From assembly GCA_963575745.1 (NCBI GenBank), contig CAUYUJ010006558.1, positions 2,501 through 66,500 on the forward strand: a stretch of DNA of 64,000 nt, given 5' to 3'. The DNA comes from Prorocentrum cordatum (lineage: Eukaryota; Sar; Dinophyceae; Prorocentrales; Prorocentraceae). This document shows positions 30,961-42,000 of the stretch, in pieces. Every line of letters starts with the position of its first letter. The first letter of the stretch is position 1. The notes beneath the pieces were generated by a model. It was not told the origin of the DNA. It searched no databases and saw only the letters and a program-made list of their open reading frames with translations. The translations under genes and the position numbers were made by a program.

Positions 30961-31790
30961 TGCCATGGCATGTAATGCAACGCTAGGTTGATACTACGCT
31001 TCGCGGTGCTCTTCTACGCCATGCCACGTCGTGCTTTACAACGCATCGCGTACCCTTTCGGGGTCGTCGCCCTGCTTGACATCCGACTGCGCGAGTAGAG
31101 AGGGGATCTGCATCACGGTAAGGGATGGGAGGGAGGGGCAAGATGTCAGATATGGCGCGAGCGCACCTAGCTCGCCCCCCCCTCCCCCCTCTCCCCCTTC
31201 GCCCCCCCCCTGCCCTTTTTCCCCCCGTCCTCAGGGGGGGGGGGGGGGGGGGGGGCAGGGGGCGCTCATCCTGGATCGGCCTCCGACGGGCCTCGGCGGA
31301 CTGGAACCAAACGGCCCCCCAGGGCCGAAACCCAAGATCCCAAGAGGACGGCCTACCGCCCGCCAAGGCCGTCTTTGCACTGCCGCGGGTCGTTCTTGCA
31401 ACTTCGGCGCAGGGCAGCGGGGCTCGCGGAAGGGAGGAGGGGGGAAGGGGGCGGGATGGGAAGGGAGGGAAGGGCGGGAGGGAGGGGAGGGAGGGAGGGG
31501 GAGGAAAGATGGAGGGATGTGGGGCGGGAGGGGAGGAAGGGGGGAAGGGGGGGGAGAGAAAGGGGGAGTGGAGGAGGAGGGGGGAGGGGGATGGGGGGGG
31601 GAAGAGGAGGGAAGGGACGGAGGGAGGGAGGGGGACGATCCCGGATATTGGACGCGCTTCCGGCACCGACGTTCACCGCGAGATGCAACGACTCACGCCG
31701 CTCACATTTGCACCGAGCTGGCCTGAGCCCGCCGACCCCTTGTGGGTCTCTTGGCGTGTCGGAATCTTCCCCTTCCATAAACCCCCGCTG
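30961..31790. other. Poly-G/GGGA tract; no gene
   Basis: A run of about 20 G near 31237 and GGGAGGG-rich purine sequence at 31430-31640, opposite a polypyrimidine minus strand. Frames here are low complexity. Confidence 0.6.
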
Positions 31791-31799
31791 GGTTTGGCC

Positions 31800-32965
31800 T
31801 ATTGAGTAGATCTCTTGGGGGCCTCTTGGAGCCTCTTTGGGGGCCTCCAGGGGCCTCCTGGGACCTTCTTGGGGCGGAGAGGTAAGATTTTCGATTCGGG
31901 CTCCCCCTCTTGGGCTCCTCTTGGAGCCGTCTTGGAGCTCTCCTAGGTCGTATTAGGGGGCCTCTTGGGGTGTCTTGGCCCCTCTCGGGGCGTCTTTGGA
32001 GCCTCTTGGGCCGATTTGGGACTCTCTTGGGGGCCTCTTGTACCGTCGTCACCGCTGTGAAGACCGACAAGTCGAAGATGCTAATAATATACGTTTTCCT
32101 ATGCCAGATCAATGATTTTGGCCTCTTGGGGCCCTCTTGGAAAACCTCTTGGGGGCCTCTTGGGGCGTCTTCGCGGTCTCGTGGGCACTGTGAGAACCGC
32201 CTTGGGCGTCCAAGGGCTAGCTTCGAGCGCTCCGGGGCCGCCGTGGAACGTTTTGGGGGCCTCATGGGGCCCTCTGGCCACGCCTTGGCCGCCCCTCGGG
32301 CTGTCTTGGGCCGTGTTGGTAGCCCCTTGGGGCTGTATTTGAGGCCTCCTGTGCCCTTGTGCACGCCGTGAAAACTGAAAAATCGTAGATGCTAGAATTG
32401 CACGCTTTCCTATGCTGAATCAATGACTTTGGCCGCTCGGGGCCCCCTTGGGAAGCTTCCTGGGGCGTCGTAGCGGCCTCTTGGGCTCTATGGGAGCCAT
32501 CTTGGGTGTCCAGGGGCGATCTTTGAGAGCCCTGGGGCCGTCTTGGACCGATTTGGGAGCCTCTTGGGGTTCCGTGGACACGTATTGGCCGCCTCTTGAG
32601 CACGCCTTGGCCGCCTCTGGGGCTGTCTTGGGCTCCTCTCGGGCCGTGTTGGGAGCCTCTTGGGCCGTCTTGGGGCCGTCGTGGGGGCCTCTTGTGCCCT
32701 CGTGCACGCCGTGAAGACCGAAAGACGTAGATGCAAAAAATGCACGTTTTCCTCTGCAAAATCAATGATTTTGGCCGCTTGGGGCTCTCTTGGAAAGCAA
32801 CTTGGGGCGTTGTAGCGGCTTCTTGGGCTAAATGGGAGCCATGTTGAACGTCCAGGGGCGATCTTTGAGCGCCCCGGGGCCGTCCAGGACTGGTTTGGGG
32901 GCCATTTGCGCCTCCCTGGGCACGTCTTGGCCGCCTCTTGGCCCGGACAGGAGCGCTCCCAGAGC
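31800..32965 (+). repeat. L-repeat array, three ~330-bp higher-order units
   Basis: Hinges at about 32045-32115, 32372-32430 and 32705-32770 share GTGAAGACCGA, CGTTTTCCT and AATCAATGATTTTGGCC, spaced 327 and 333 bp. This is the clearest view of the L-repeat unit. Confidence 0.9.
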
Positions 32966-33029
32966 CCCAGGGCGGCCATGGGGGGCGCAAGTACCAGCCT
33001 GGCGGCCCCGATCCCCTTCCGCCGGCACA

Positions 33030-33032
<3 letters not shown>

Positions 33033-33068
<36 letters not shown>

Positions 33069-33101
33069 CATACATACATACATACATACATACACATACA
33101 C

Positions 33102-33152
<51 letters not shown>

Positions 33153-33191
33153 CATATATATATATATACATAAATATATGTGTAGATGTAC

Positions 33192-33226
<35 letters not shown>

Positions 33227-33255
33227 AATGTATATGTATACGTAAATATACATAT
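33033..33255. repeat. (TA)n/(CATA)n/(TGTATA)n microsatellite
   Basis: Compound microsatellite adjoining the 3' end of the second YR element. Confidence 0.95.
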
Positions 33256-33538
33256 ACATGTGTGGGGCTTCCTCTTTTTGGGCGTCGCGCCGCCACAGGT
33301 TCAAAGTGCGCGAGGCTCAAGCACACTCGAGGAGAAACGGCAATCGGGACCTGGCAGGGGCCCATGCACGGCGAGCACCAGCACCCCCCAGCAGGTCAGC
33401 GAGCTAGCCAGCGAGCTTGGCTCGCCGGCCGCACTGACCCCTAGAGGGCAAGGCAGCCCGCCGAGTACAATTGGCCCCGCAAACACAAGGAAACACAGTT
33501 TAACGTGTTAAACCCCCGGGGCCACCCCTCGAGAGCCT
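33256..33538 (-). repeat. 283-bp direct repeat, outer copy
   Basis: Begins ACATGTGTGGGGCTTCCTC and ends GAGAGCCT; matches 33728-34010 with a handful of mismatches. Confidence 0.95.
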
Positions 33539-33727
33539 GACCTAAAAGGTGGCAGAATTGGGGATGGACGGAGGGCCGCTTGAGCCGTACGGAACGATCG
33601 AGCGAAGGAGTGTTCACCCTGAGCTCTCCCGAGGCCCGTCGGGCGAACACTATATCACCTGCTCGCTCGACGGCGGCGCCTTGCCTAAGAGGTCCAAACA
33701 TACGCCCAACCCCGAGGGTGTTATGTT

Positions 33728-34010
33728 ACATGTTTGGGGCTTCCTCTTTTTGGGCGTCGCGCCGCCACAGGTTCAAAGTGCACGAAGCTCAAGCACACTC
33801 GAGGAGAAACGGCCATCGGGACCTGGCAGGGGCCCATGCACGGCGAGCACCAGCACCCTCCAGCAGGTCAGCGAGCTAGCCAGCGAGCTTGGCTCGCCGG
33901 CCGCACTGACCCCTAGAGGGTAAGGCAGCCCGCCGAGTATAATTGGCCCCGCAAACACCAGGAAACACAGTTTCACGTGTTAAACCCCCGGGGCCACCCC
34001 TCGAGAGCCT
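33728..34010 (-). repeat. 283-bp direct repeat, inner copy
   Basis: Offset of exactly 472 bases from the outer copy at both ends. Confidence 0.95.
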
Positions 34011-34099
34011 TCCACGTCCCCCTATTGTGGCTCTGCCGACCTATTTTAAACTGATGCCATCGGGTAAGGTACCACTGGATCAAATTTACAATTCAAGTC

Positions 34100-35080
34100 T
34101 TACAACCTCAGCTGTCTTAAAACATCTTTCCAGCGGAGAGCGGCAGCTCGAATTCTATCCTTGGTGCTAGGCAGAAGGGTGAGAGCGACGGTATCAGCAA
34201 CTGCCTGAGACAAGTACATTCTGGCTACTTTCGTGCCGCCCCACCGGCCCTGTTGAAGAGTATACTCTATATTTCTATGGCGGGTGAAGTGGGCGGTCGC
34301 ACCTCCTCTGCGGAGGCTGTACATTGTGAACCCTCGGTCCTGAAGGTCGAACATCTGAAGCAACCAGGACAACTGCTTTCGAACTTCAGGCGCCGTCGCT
34401 CCACACAGCAGATCTTCCGACCCCAGCTGCATGCATCTGTATTTTAGGATGTTTCGAGACACTCCGTCTTTGAGAGAAACCACCTCTGAAAAGCCAGTTC
34501 GCAGTCCCATCTTTGAGGCCTCGATGTGAATAACTGCCCGCTCACCTTTGACAAGGATGTGCCGCCGTCTGAGAGCCAGCAGATCGCCTGCGCGCATGAA
34601 AGTGCCGAAACCGACGAGCATCGCGGTCGCCAGACCTTCCCAGCCGAGGTCCCACGCTGCAGCTGCCAAGGCTAGGACCATGTCGGCCGTGAAAGGTGTC
34701 GCCCGACAAGGCGTGCACTGCCTCTCCCACGCTCGCACCAGGCTCCAACTCTGCTGCAGGTTGCCCTTCAAGGAAGGCATCATCCACTGCAAAGCCGCTG
34801 TCGCATTGACCACCAGGTAAAGCGGCCCCAGCTCTGCCCAACACGCTTCCATGTACAAGCTGAGGTTTTTGTCCACGTCGTTGAGCGAGGGCAGCTTCAC
34901 ACTGTGCGCCTTCCACCACACAAAAAGGCTACCGGCACATCGAACATACCGATCACGCGTGGCTTTAGTGACCTGTAGGTCGCGCAACCGCGCGCCTCGC
35001 TTACTGAATTGAGAACGCACATGCAACCAGCTGCGACGCCTGCTGCCGCGAGCTGTCACTTGGACCCTTTTCGGCGCCAT
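34100..35080 (-). CDS. Tyrosine recombinase of YR element 2
   Basis: A 326-residue ORF from ATG 35080 (MAPKRVQVTARGSRRR). The N-terminal core-binding half is helical (VTKATRDRYVRCAGSLFVWW). The catalytic half has GTFMRAGDLLALRR (first Arg), YSLRRGGATAHFTR (second Arg and His region) and QGRWGGTKVARMYL (tyrosine). All expected landmarks are in one frame, so this ORF could be intact. The length matches YR-retroelement and crypton recombinases. The start overlaps the stop of the upstream RNase H ORF by 25 bases, which suggests coupled translation or frameshifting. Confidence 0.75.
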   Translation of the reverse strand: MAPKRVQVTARGSRRRSWLHVRSQFSKRGARLRDLQVTKATRDRYVRCAGSLFVWWKAHSVKLPSLNDVDKNLSLYMEACWAELGPLYLVVNATAALQWMMPSLKGNLQQSWSLVRAWERQCTPCRATPFTADMVLALAAAAWDLGWEGLATAMLVGFGTFMRAGDLLALRRRHILVKGERAVIHIEASKMGLRTGFSEVVSLKDGVSRNILKYRCMQLGSEDLLCGATAPEVRKQLSWLLQMFDLQDRGFTMYSLRRGGATAHFTRHRNIEYTLQQGRWGGTKVARMYLSQAVADTVALTLLPSTKDRIRAAALRWKDVLRQLRL

Positions 35081-36216
35081 TTCTTAGTCAAGAACTCTCT
35101 GGACGGCCGATCACTTGGGTTGAGCTTGGCATTGATATACGCAACGCCCACGTACAAGTCTGAGCTGACGAGTATAGCAGCGCACTGTCGAGCGAGTCCT
35201 CGAAGCTTCCCCGATGACGTGCGGCCGCGGGTCAGTATCGAGGCCACAACTTGGGAATCGACAAGGCGCAGAACCTTCGCGCTCCTGAACGAGGTAGTGC
35301 GAGTCCTGTGCCGCAAGGAAGCGTTCACCGCCTTCAACTCGAGCGCGTTGATATGCAGCTCCCTCGACGACTTCGGCCTTGGGATGGACAGCGTCGGCCG
35401 CCAGCGCCACAGCGCCGGGTCAATCGAGGATCGCGGCCACGCCTTGGGGCGGAAAGGCACGCCGAGGTCGAGGCGGATGTCACTCCCCGACTTCTCGGCA
35501 ATCGTCCAGAAAATCTCGACCAGCTTGCGGCCGATGGAGGTTTCCTTGATGGGGTCCTTCGAGAACTCCACCGACTCGTCGAGTAAGTCCTTAACCTCCA
35601 ACTCGCTCGCGACCCCTTCGAAGTCGGTCGCCCTGACGGGCCAGCCCAACTGGCACTTCAGACCGAGGAACAGCCAGCTAACGACGCAGCAGGCGAACGC
35701 GTTCACCAAGAGGCTGCAGCGATCGTTCTCAACGCTGTCACGGCTGGAGCCCGAGCTGGCTACGGACGACGAGTAGTGGCGAGGGAATCCCATGAGCACC
35801 TCCTTCTCCGTGGCACACAAAGGCCTCAAGTCCCCCTTGGAGTCCCGAATCATGTGAACTAGCTCGTACTGGTACGGAGCGTACGCGTGCAGGTCCTGGG
35901 CCCACCTCTGGATGGCCTCTGGGCTTGCTGTCGATAAACCTGCAGGCTTGTGCGGGACAGTCTTCTCCCGCCGCTGGAGAAACGTGCAGACCGGGCCCTT
36001 GTCCGAGGCCCTGGAGCACCCTGAGGCAACCCGAGAGCTTGCAGGAGCCTTCGGGACCAGGAGCGCCCTGATGAGGTCGTAGTTGGCCTTGGGCTCCACG
36101 TGCACCCCGGGGAGCTTGAGGACCGCCTCTCTCCAAGACAACCAGTACAATCGTGGCCTTCTATTCTCGGTAAAGAGGGAGTTGCACACGCTGGTGGGCC
36201 TACCGAGGGAGACCAA
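35056..36216 (-). CDS. C5-methyltransferase C-terminus fused to RNase H-like domain
   Basis: A 386-residue frame, open upstream to about 36260. The N-terminal part shows late C5-methyltransferase motifs: ENRRPRLYWLSW (motif VIII-like), RPLCATEKEVLMGFPRHYS (the R-x-LT-x-RE-x-x-x-x-GFP block before the C-terminus) and LVNAFACCVVSWL (motif X). The C-terminal part is RNase H-like: HINALELKAVNASLR (E), LRLVDSQVVASIL (D) and YINAKLNPSDRPSR (D); the first Asp is not seen. Motifs I to VI are absent because the element is truncated. The fusion order methyltransferase, RNase H, recombinase differs from element 1. Confidence 0.65.
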   Translation of the reverse strand: MVSLGRPTSVCNSLFTENRRPRLYWLSWREAVLKLPGVHVEPKANYDLIRALLVPKAPASSRVASGCSRASDKGPVCTFLQRREKTVPHKPAGLSTASPEAIQRWAQDLHAYAPYQYELVHMIRDSKGDLRPLCATEKEVLMGFPRHYSSSVASSGSSRDSVENDRCSLLVNAFACCVVSWLFLGLKCQLGWPVRATDFEGVASELEVKDLLDESVEFSKDPIKETSIGRKLVEIFWTIAEKSGSDIRLDLGVPFRPKAWPRSSIDPALWRWRPTLSIPRPKSSRELHINALELKAVNASLRHRTRTTSFRSAKVLRLVDSQVVASILTRGRTSSGKLRGLARQCAAILVSSDLYVGVAYINAKLNPSDRPSREFLTKKWRRKGSK

Positions 36217-36339
36217 TGCACGTACTTTGGAAACCCATTGCTTTCGTCAAAACAAGGCCATACCGCCTAAAGGCATACATTGGTTAGTTTTCAAATCCGC
36301 TCGGCTATTTTGTCTTGGTATAAACTGTATGTACATATA

Positions 36340-36540
36340 ATTATATATGTATACACATGTATATAATCTATATAGGTATATATGGTTATAGCTGTGTCTA
36401 TGTACATACATATGCGTGGACAATTGAAATTATACGCGCACATGTGTGTATATGCACTTACATGTATGGATATATAGATATATACATAGACTCTACGCAA
36501 CCATTTCCATACACATTGTATATGTATCATGTGCAACATT
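36340..36540. repeat. (TATA/TACA)n microsatellite
   Basis: Degenerate AT-rich microsatellite. Confidence 0.8.
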
Positions 36541-36604
36541 ACATTCATGTCGCGTCTTTGCCTTGCCGCCCCATGTGTTTTGTCGCTGTCCTGTCGACGG
36601 CCTA

Positions 36605-36625
36605 CTACTACTAGTCGTAGTCCCT

Positions 36626-36671
<46 letters not shown>

Positions 36672-36770
36672 TAGTAATAGTCGTAATGGTCGTAGTAGCC
36701 GTCGTAGTAGTAGTAGTAGTGGTAGCAGTGGTAGTAGTAATAGTCGTAATGGTCGTAGTAGCCGTCGTAA

Positions 36771-36827
<57 letters not shown>

Positions 36828-36874
36828 CAGTAGCAGTGGTAGTAGTAATAGTCGTAATGGTCGTAGTAGCCGTC

Positions 36875-36934
<60 letters not shown>

Positions 36935-36965
36935 TTTGTAGTAGTAGTAGTAGTAGTAGTAGTAG
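36605..36965. repeat. (TAG)n trinucleotide array
   Basis: AGT/TAG repeats with three near-identical interruptions containing AATAGTCGTAATGGTCG, showing a higher-order period of about 90-130 bp. 36966-37380 is (TCC)n and GC-rich sequence without a gene. Confidence 0.95.
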
Positions 36966-38974
36966 CCCTGTCTTTCCCTTGCCTTGTCGCTGTCCTGTCG
37001 ACGGCCTCCCTGGACAGAGAGTGGTTTCCTCTTCCTCCTCCTCGTCCTCCTCCTTCTCCTCCTCCTTCCCCCCCTCCCCCCGTTCCCCCGCCCCCCTCTT
37101 TCCTCCTCCTCATCGTCCTCGTCCTTACCCTTCAACTTTTCGGCGCAGGTCGGCGGGCGAATCTGTTATCGCTCCACCGCTGCCCTAAATGCAACGGGGC
37201 TCGCTCGAGCATCCGCCGGCCCCGCGGGGCCAGAAAGGCCGCGAGAGCAAGATTGATGCCCCTTGCCCCCTGCCCCCGAGGAAACACATGTAAGGTCTTG
37301 GGAAAAGGGGGGGGGGTGGGGGGGGCGACGGGCGAGGCGGTCCCATGTGCATTAATTTAGATGATGTTCGAGGGTCAGTCTTCTGACCTTGTTTCTTGAA
37401 CTTGCCAAGAAAGTCCTCCTCGCGGAGGGCGTCAAACCACGCTGGGTTCAACCTGCGCAATGGGAGCTCAGACAACGTATGCTCCCAGTAGTGATCTTTC
37501 TGCCTGAGCCTCCAAACAAAACGGTTCTTCATGCAGCTGTCTGCAAAAAGCCAAGCGTTACATTTCAGCATTGTTTTGCCGAGCCGCATCGCTTTCGAAG
37601 CAGCCTCAGGGGTGAGAGACGGGCCGTGCTCTCCTAGAATAGATAAATATGATGACAGAGCAGTGAGAAGCAAGACCCTAGTGCGGCTCCTGGGCCCCCC
37701 GCTGCATTTTTCCTCGCAGAGGTGGCGCGCGAAAAAAAACATAGTTTTAACGCTCACGGCTGTGAAAGAGCTGCTCAGTTCAGGGTAATTCTAGCAGTGG
37801 GGGCTGTCCTTCCCGAACGAGGCCAAGCTGAAGCCCGGGCCCTGGGGCCGGCGCAGCCAAATTCCCCCCCCTTGGGCGTTGCGTAATGGAGGGGTCATAA
37901 ATGGGGGGGTGTCGCGGGCGGTCCGAAAAGGTACCCAAACGGTACCTAAACGAGCCCCCTGGGGCTCCAGAGGGGCCCGAAAGGGGCACGAAAGGGGGCC
38001 GATTCTGACCCCCCCATGTATGACCCCCCCACTAAGCCACGCCCAACCCCCGCCCCCCGCTTCACCCTTGGCCCGCCCCCCCTCCTTGAGGAGTGGCGGC
38101 GGGCCAGGGAATGAGGGCCGCCCTCGCCTCGCGCTCTCGCCCCCCTTCACTCCTTTCCCGCCCTCCCTAGTGCCCTCCCTCTCTCGGCCACTCTTTGTCG
38201 TCATTTCGTTTCCTCCGCGTGTTCCCCCCCCCCCTCTTTGCGCCTCCTTCCTTGCCCCTTCCTCTCTCCCTCGCTGCCCTCCTCCTCTTTGCGCCCGACG
38301 CCTTCGGGCACGATAACTTGCGATCTCTGCACCACGTGAACACTCTCTCCCACAGATCTAGCAGCAAGTCGCCGGGGCGCCCAGGCCCCAACAATCCCTC
38401 TTGGATGAGATCGACCAGAGCCGACGGCAGTATATCGCGACAGGTGCCCAGGAACAGATTGTGAGCGTCATCGAACATGTTGAGTTCGATGCGCCACCCA
38501 GGAATCTGGCTCAACGGTGAGGCCGCACCAGGTCTAGCTGAAACTTCTGCCATATACTCATGGTGTTTCACCATAGTGTCGCGGCGCGGCGCGTTGTCGT
38601 TAAAGTTGGTGAACCACATTGTGGGGTCTGACTTAACGTGGTTCACGTTCTGCGCGCCGCGCCGGTCGCAAATCAAAGCGCGCTGCCAAGATCTCGTGAA
38701 AAAAAATGGATTCCCGGCGCGCCTTCAAGTCTGCTTTGGCACCGGCAAAGCACGCCATGTATCCGCTGACTCGCCCGCGCGCGAGTGCCAGCACATGGGC
38801 GCAAACAAATGCCCCCCCTCCTCATATTCCCCCCCTCGCCCTTTGCCCCTCCCCCCCCCTCGCTCTGACCTCGGGCGGGGGGTGGGGGGCGGGGCGGGGG
38901 GGGGGTAGGGGGGTAATGGGTAGTCTTTTGCATATATGCTATTTTTCACATGCATAATCATATCCATATATATG

Positions 38975-39160
38975 CATACATATATACACGCAGGCCCCAC
39001 GAGACCTACGAGCCCCATAGGCCTCATGAGCACTATAAGCGTCGCGGGCCCCATGGGCCACGCGAGCCCCATGAACCCTCCGCGAAGCCCTATGGGAGCC
39101 CTACCCTCTGAGCCCCATAGGCCCTATCAGCCCTACAAGCCCCATGTGTATATCTATATA
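38975..39160 (+). repeat. GAGCCCCAT-type 9-bp repeat
   Basis: Runs of CCCCATGAGCCCTATAAGC units, here inside the putative intron of the minus-strand gene. Same family at 44550-44880 (opposite strand) and 61795-62050. Confidence 0.7.
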
Positions 39161-39239
39161 TGTATATATATACTATGTATACATACATGTAAATCACACG
39201 CGAGCCCGATGAGCCCTATGTTCGAGCCGGCGCCTTCTG

Positions 39240-39375
39240 AGCGATCAATGGGCCCACATACATACATATGCATACACACATACACACATCATACATACAT
39301 GCATGTGTACAGTCATGCATACATCCAGACATATACATGTACATATACACAAATATATATGTATACATATGTATA
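39240..39375. repeat. (CATA)n microsatellite
   Basis: CATACATA-type repeat, also in the noncoding part near exon block 1. Confidence 0.9.
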
Positions 39376-39882
39376 TGAATGCGGCACGTCTTGAAGGCTG
39401 CCGCCGTTTTCCCGCTGGCCAGGACCCGAACGCAATCGCCGAGGCGCGACAGGCGTCGGGGGGCGGGGCGTCGGATTGACGTAGCCAGTGCATCCATTGC
39501 CAGTCAGCGGAACGCCGTCTCGTGTCAACCCCTCACGCATCCATTCAAAATCGGACGATATATACCGATAAATCTCCCAGAACACCATTTTCTTGTCCAA
39601 ATCTTTCAGCACAGCGTGATCCCGATAAGGCTCCCACTCCGTAACGACGTCCCAGAAGCGCTGAAATCCAGCCTCGCCGTCCTTCCCCAGCACGGCGTCG
39701 CCGAACCTCTCCGGCCCTCTCTCCCATATGTATTTGATGAGCCTCGACGGCGGCAAAACGAACATCTCCGTGAGCTTCATCTTTTTCTTGCCCGGCTCAC
39801 GCAGTGGGACCCAAAACCGCCTGCCTAGCAAGGCGGGGGAGCGCGTTGTAGCATCTGCCTGTGTGTATATATATATATATAT

Positions 39883-40910
39883 GTCCCAGTGCGACCCGAC
39901 CCTATAGGAGTTGGAGCCCCTAGGGAAGCAGCATTATTAGCAACAGTAAAGCTAAGCTAAAGCTAAGCTAACGCTAAGCTAAAGCTAAGCTAAAGATAAG
40001 CAGAAGCTAAGCTAAAGCTAAGCAAGCTAACGCTAAACTAAAGCTAAGCTAAAGCTAAGCTAAAGCTAAAGCTAAAGCTAAGCTAAGGCTAAGCTAAAGC
40101 TAAAGCTAAAGCTAAAGCTAAAGCTAAGCTAAGGCTAAACTAAAGCTAAGCTGAAGCTAAGCTAACGCTAAGCTAACGCTAAGCTAGCGCTAAGCTACAG
40201 CTAAGCTAAAGCCAAGCTGAAACCATCAGCTGAAGCCAAGCCGAATTTAAGCTGAAGCTAAGCGGAAGCTAAGCTGAAGCTAAGCTAACGCAAGGCTAAG
40301 CTGAAGCTAAAACTAGCAAGAAAGCTAAAGCGAAAGCAAAACTAAAGCTAAAGCTAAAGCTAAAGCTTAGCTAACGCTAAGCCAAAGTTAAGCTAACGCT
40401 ACGCTAGAACTCCGCTATAGCTAAGCTAAAGCTAAGCATGCTAAGCTAAAGCTAAGCAGAAGCTAAGCTAAAGCTAAATTTATAAAACTAAGCTAAAAGT
40501 TAAAGCTAAATTAAAGCTAAATTAAAGCTAAATTAAAGCTAAGCTAAAGCTAAGCTAAAGCTAAGCTAAAACTAAGCTAAAGCTAAAGCTAAGCAGAAGC
40601 TAAGCTAAAGCTAAGCGGTAACTGAACTAAATCTGCACCACAGCTTAGCTAAAGCTGATATACAGCTAAGCTAACGTTAAGCTAAAGCTAAGCTAAATCA
40701 AAGTTAAAGCAACGCTAAAGCTAAGCTGAAAACTGAAGCTAAGCTAAAGCTAAGGTAAAGCTAAGCTAAATCTAAAGCTGAAGCTAAAGCTAAAGCTAGA
40801 AGTAGAAGCTAAAGCTAAATTTATAAAGCTCCCAGGGGGCTGGGGGAACCGCGGGGCGGATCCTGGGGGAACCGCCCGGGGCGAGGTCCTCTGCCCAGCC
40901 CCATATAAGC
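39883..40910 (-). repeat. Composite AAGCTA element, copy A
   Basis: Conserved end GTCCCAGTGCGACCC, AGGAGTTGGAGCCCCTAGG, GCAGCATTA; a central (AAGCTA)n array of about 880 bp; then a conserved GC module (GGGGGAACCGCCCGGGGCG, CTCTGCCCAGCCCC). Opposite in orientation to copies B, C and D. Confidence 0.9.
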
Positions 40911-41027
40911 TGGGCCCTTCTAAGCAAGCAGCCTGTCTGTGACGGCCCCAATTGGCCTCTGAGATCGGCGGCCCATCGCGGGCCACCGCCGGCGCGCGCG
41001 ACGAAACTTCGGCGGGCCCGCCCAGCG

Positions 41028-41075
<48 letters not shown>
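41028..41075. repeat. (TA)n(CA)n microsatellite
   Basis: TA repeat followed by CACACACA. Confidence 0.95.
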
Positions 41076-41076
<1 letters not shown>

Positions 41077-41169
41077 CAATACCCATCAGCATTCGAGGGG
41101 ATGGGGGGGGGGCAATTAGCCTCGCGAAGGACCCAGCCATACGCAGTTGTGGGCGCAGCGTTCTGGGCC

Positions 41170-41560
41170 CATCGGTAGACGGGCCCCCCCATTTAATAGA
41201 GCCACGAACCGCATGGGGGGCGCGTCGACATGGGGAACTTTACTGGGGCCTTCGGTGGCGCTCCTTATGGGACCACGAAACGTGTGCGAGGTGCGCCGAA
41301 ATTCGCAGGGAAACGCATGCGGACCCCGCCGCTGGGGCCTTCGGTGGAGCTCACTATACGGGGCCATGAACTGAATGAGGTGTGCGCCGACACGGACGGG
41401 GAACGCGTGAGGGGCGTGCCGACAAGGGCGGGGGGATCCGCGTGCGGACCCTGCCACTGGCGCCTGCGGCGGAGCCCGCTATGGGGCCGCGAATCGCGCT
41501 GGGCGCGAAACCATTGGTCAGAAAGGGCAGCGGGGGCCGCAAGCGCCCAAGATAGAATCT
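41170..41560 (+). repeat. ~105-115 bp tandem repeat, 3-4 units
   Basis: Units carry GGGGCCTTCGGTGG, TATGGGGCCGCGAA and TGCGGACCCTGCC with moderate divergence. No gene is supported at 41560-42000. Confidence 0.7.
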
Positions 41561-42000
41561 AAAGGCACATTGAACGAAGCATCTGCCAACCACCTGTCCA
41601 TATCTCGATCTACATTGGGTGGGTCTCGCTTGGCGAGCGACGCCATCCACTCTACTCCGGGGCCTGTGGCGCCGCTCGCCTCTGCGGCGGCGGCCATGTC
41701 AACTGCGTCGTGCCACCATAGCTGTCCACGGCCGACTCGCTCGAGCGCGGCGTTGGCGAACGGGTCGTCGACGGACTCATCGAAGCGGGCCCTCCTCGAG
41801 GGCGGCGGAATTTATTTGACAATCGAAATCGGTGATAAGGATAAGGAGTAAGGATGAAAGACCTTCGGGCGCCCATTCTGAATTTTTCCCCGATCGGGGC
41901 GAAGGATGGGCCATCGAGGCAAGGATGCAGGGGTACCTTTGTGCATCATCCTTAACATCGACGTCGATTGACAGCGGGAAGTGGCGGATTTCCATGAGTG

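Larger units (their letters stand above)
33256..36260 (-). mobile_element. 5'-truncated YR retroelement 2 (methyltransferase, RNase H, tyrosine recombinase)
   Basis: Sense on the minus strand. The body encodes the C-terminal part of a C5-methyltransferase, an RNase H-like domain and a tyrosine recombinase. Beyond the recombinase come two 283-bp direct repeats (34010-33728 and 33538-33256) with a 189-bp spacer, like the B1-A2-B2 3' end of PAT/Ngaro elements. Nothing matching the spacer is seen upstream, and the methyltransferase lacks motifs I to VI, so the 5' end is missing; no RT is present. Confidence 0.65.
37380..39831 (-). pseudogene. Transposon-like gene of a large dinoflagellate family, three exon blocks
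   Basis: Minus-strand blocks read as parts of one protein. Block 1, 39831-39483: PLREPGKKKMKLTEM to TRDGVPLTGNGC, ending at a plausible GT donor (TAC|GTCAAT). Block 2, about 38778-38315: MACFAGAKADLKARRES, a frameshift in an eight-A run (38699-38706), then ALICDRRGAQNVNH and WRIELNMFDDAHNLFLGTCR, ending near a GC donor (CCGAAG|GCGTCG). Block 3, 37757-37385: RVLLLTALSSYLSI, WRLRQKDHYWEHTL, LREEDFLGKFKKQ. The DGVPLTG and D-x-x-H-x-LG motifs recall a family I know as very abundant in Symbiodiniaceae; DxxH-x-LG also resembles CACTA TNP2 proteins. Function is unassigned. The frameshift suggests decay or a homopolymer error. Confidence 0.45.

Noticed and set aside
33256-34010. LTRs of a tiny retrotransposon or solo-LTR pair
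   Set aside because: Only 189 bp between the copies with no ORF, and a recombinase lies directly upstream; the split-repeat end of a YR element fits better.
36446-37360. 304-codon Val-rich ORF
   Set aside because: Translation of a (TAG)n array; every frame is open because of the repeat.
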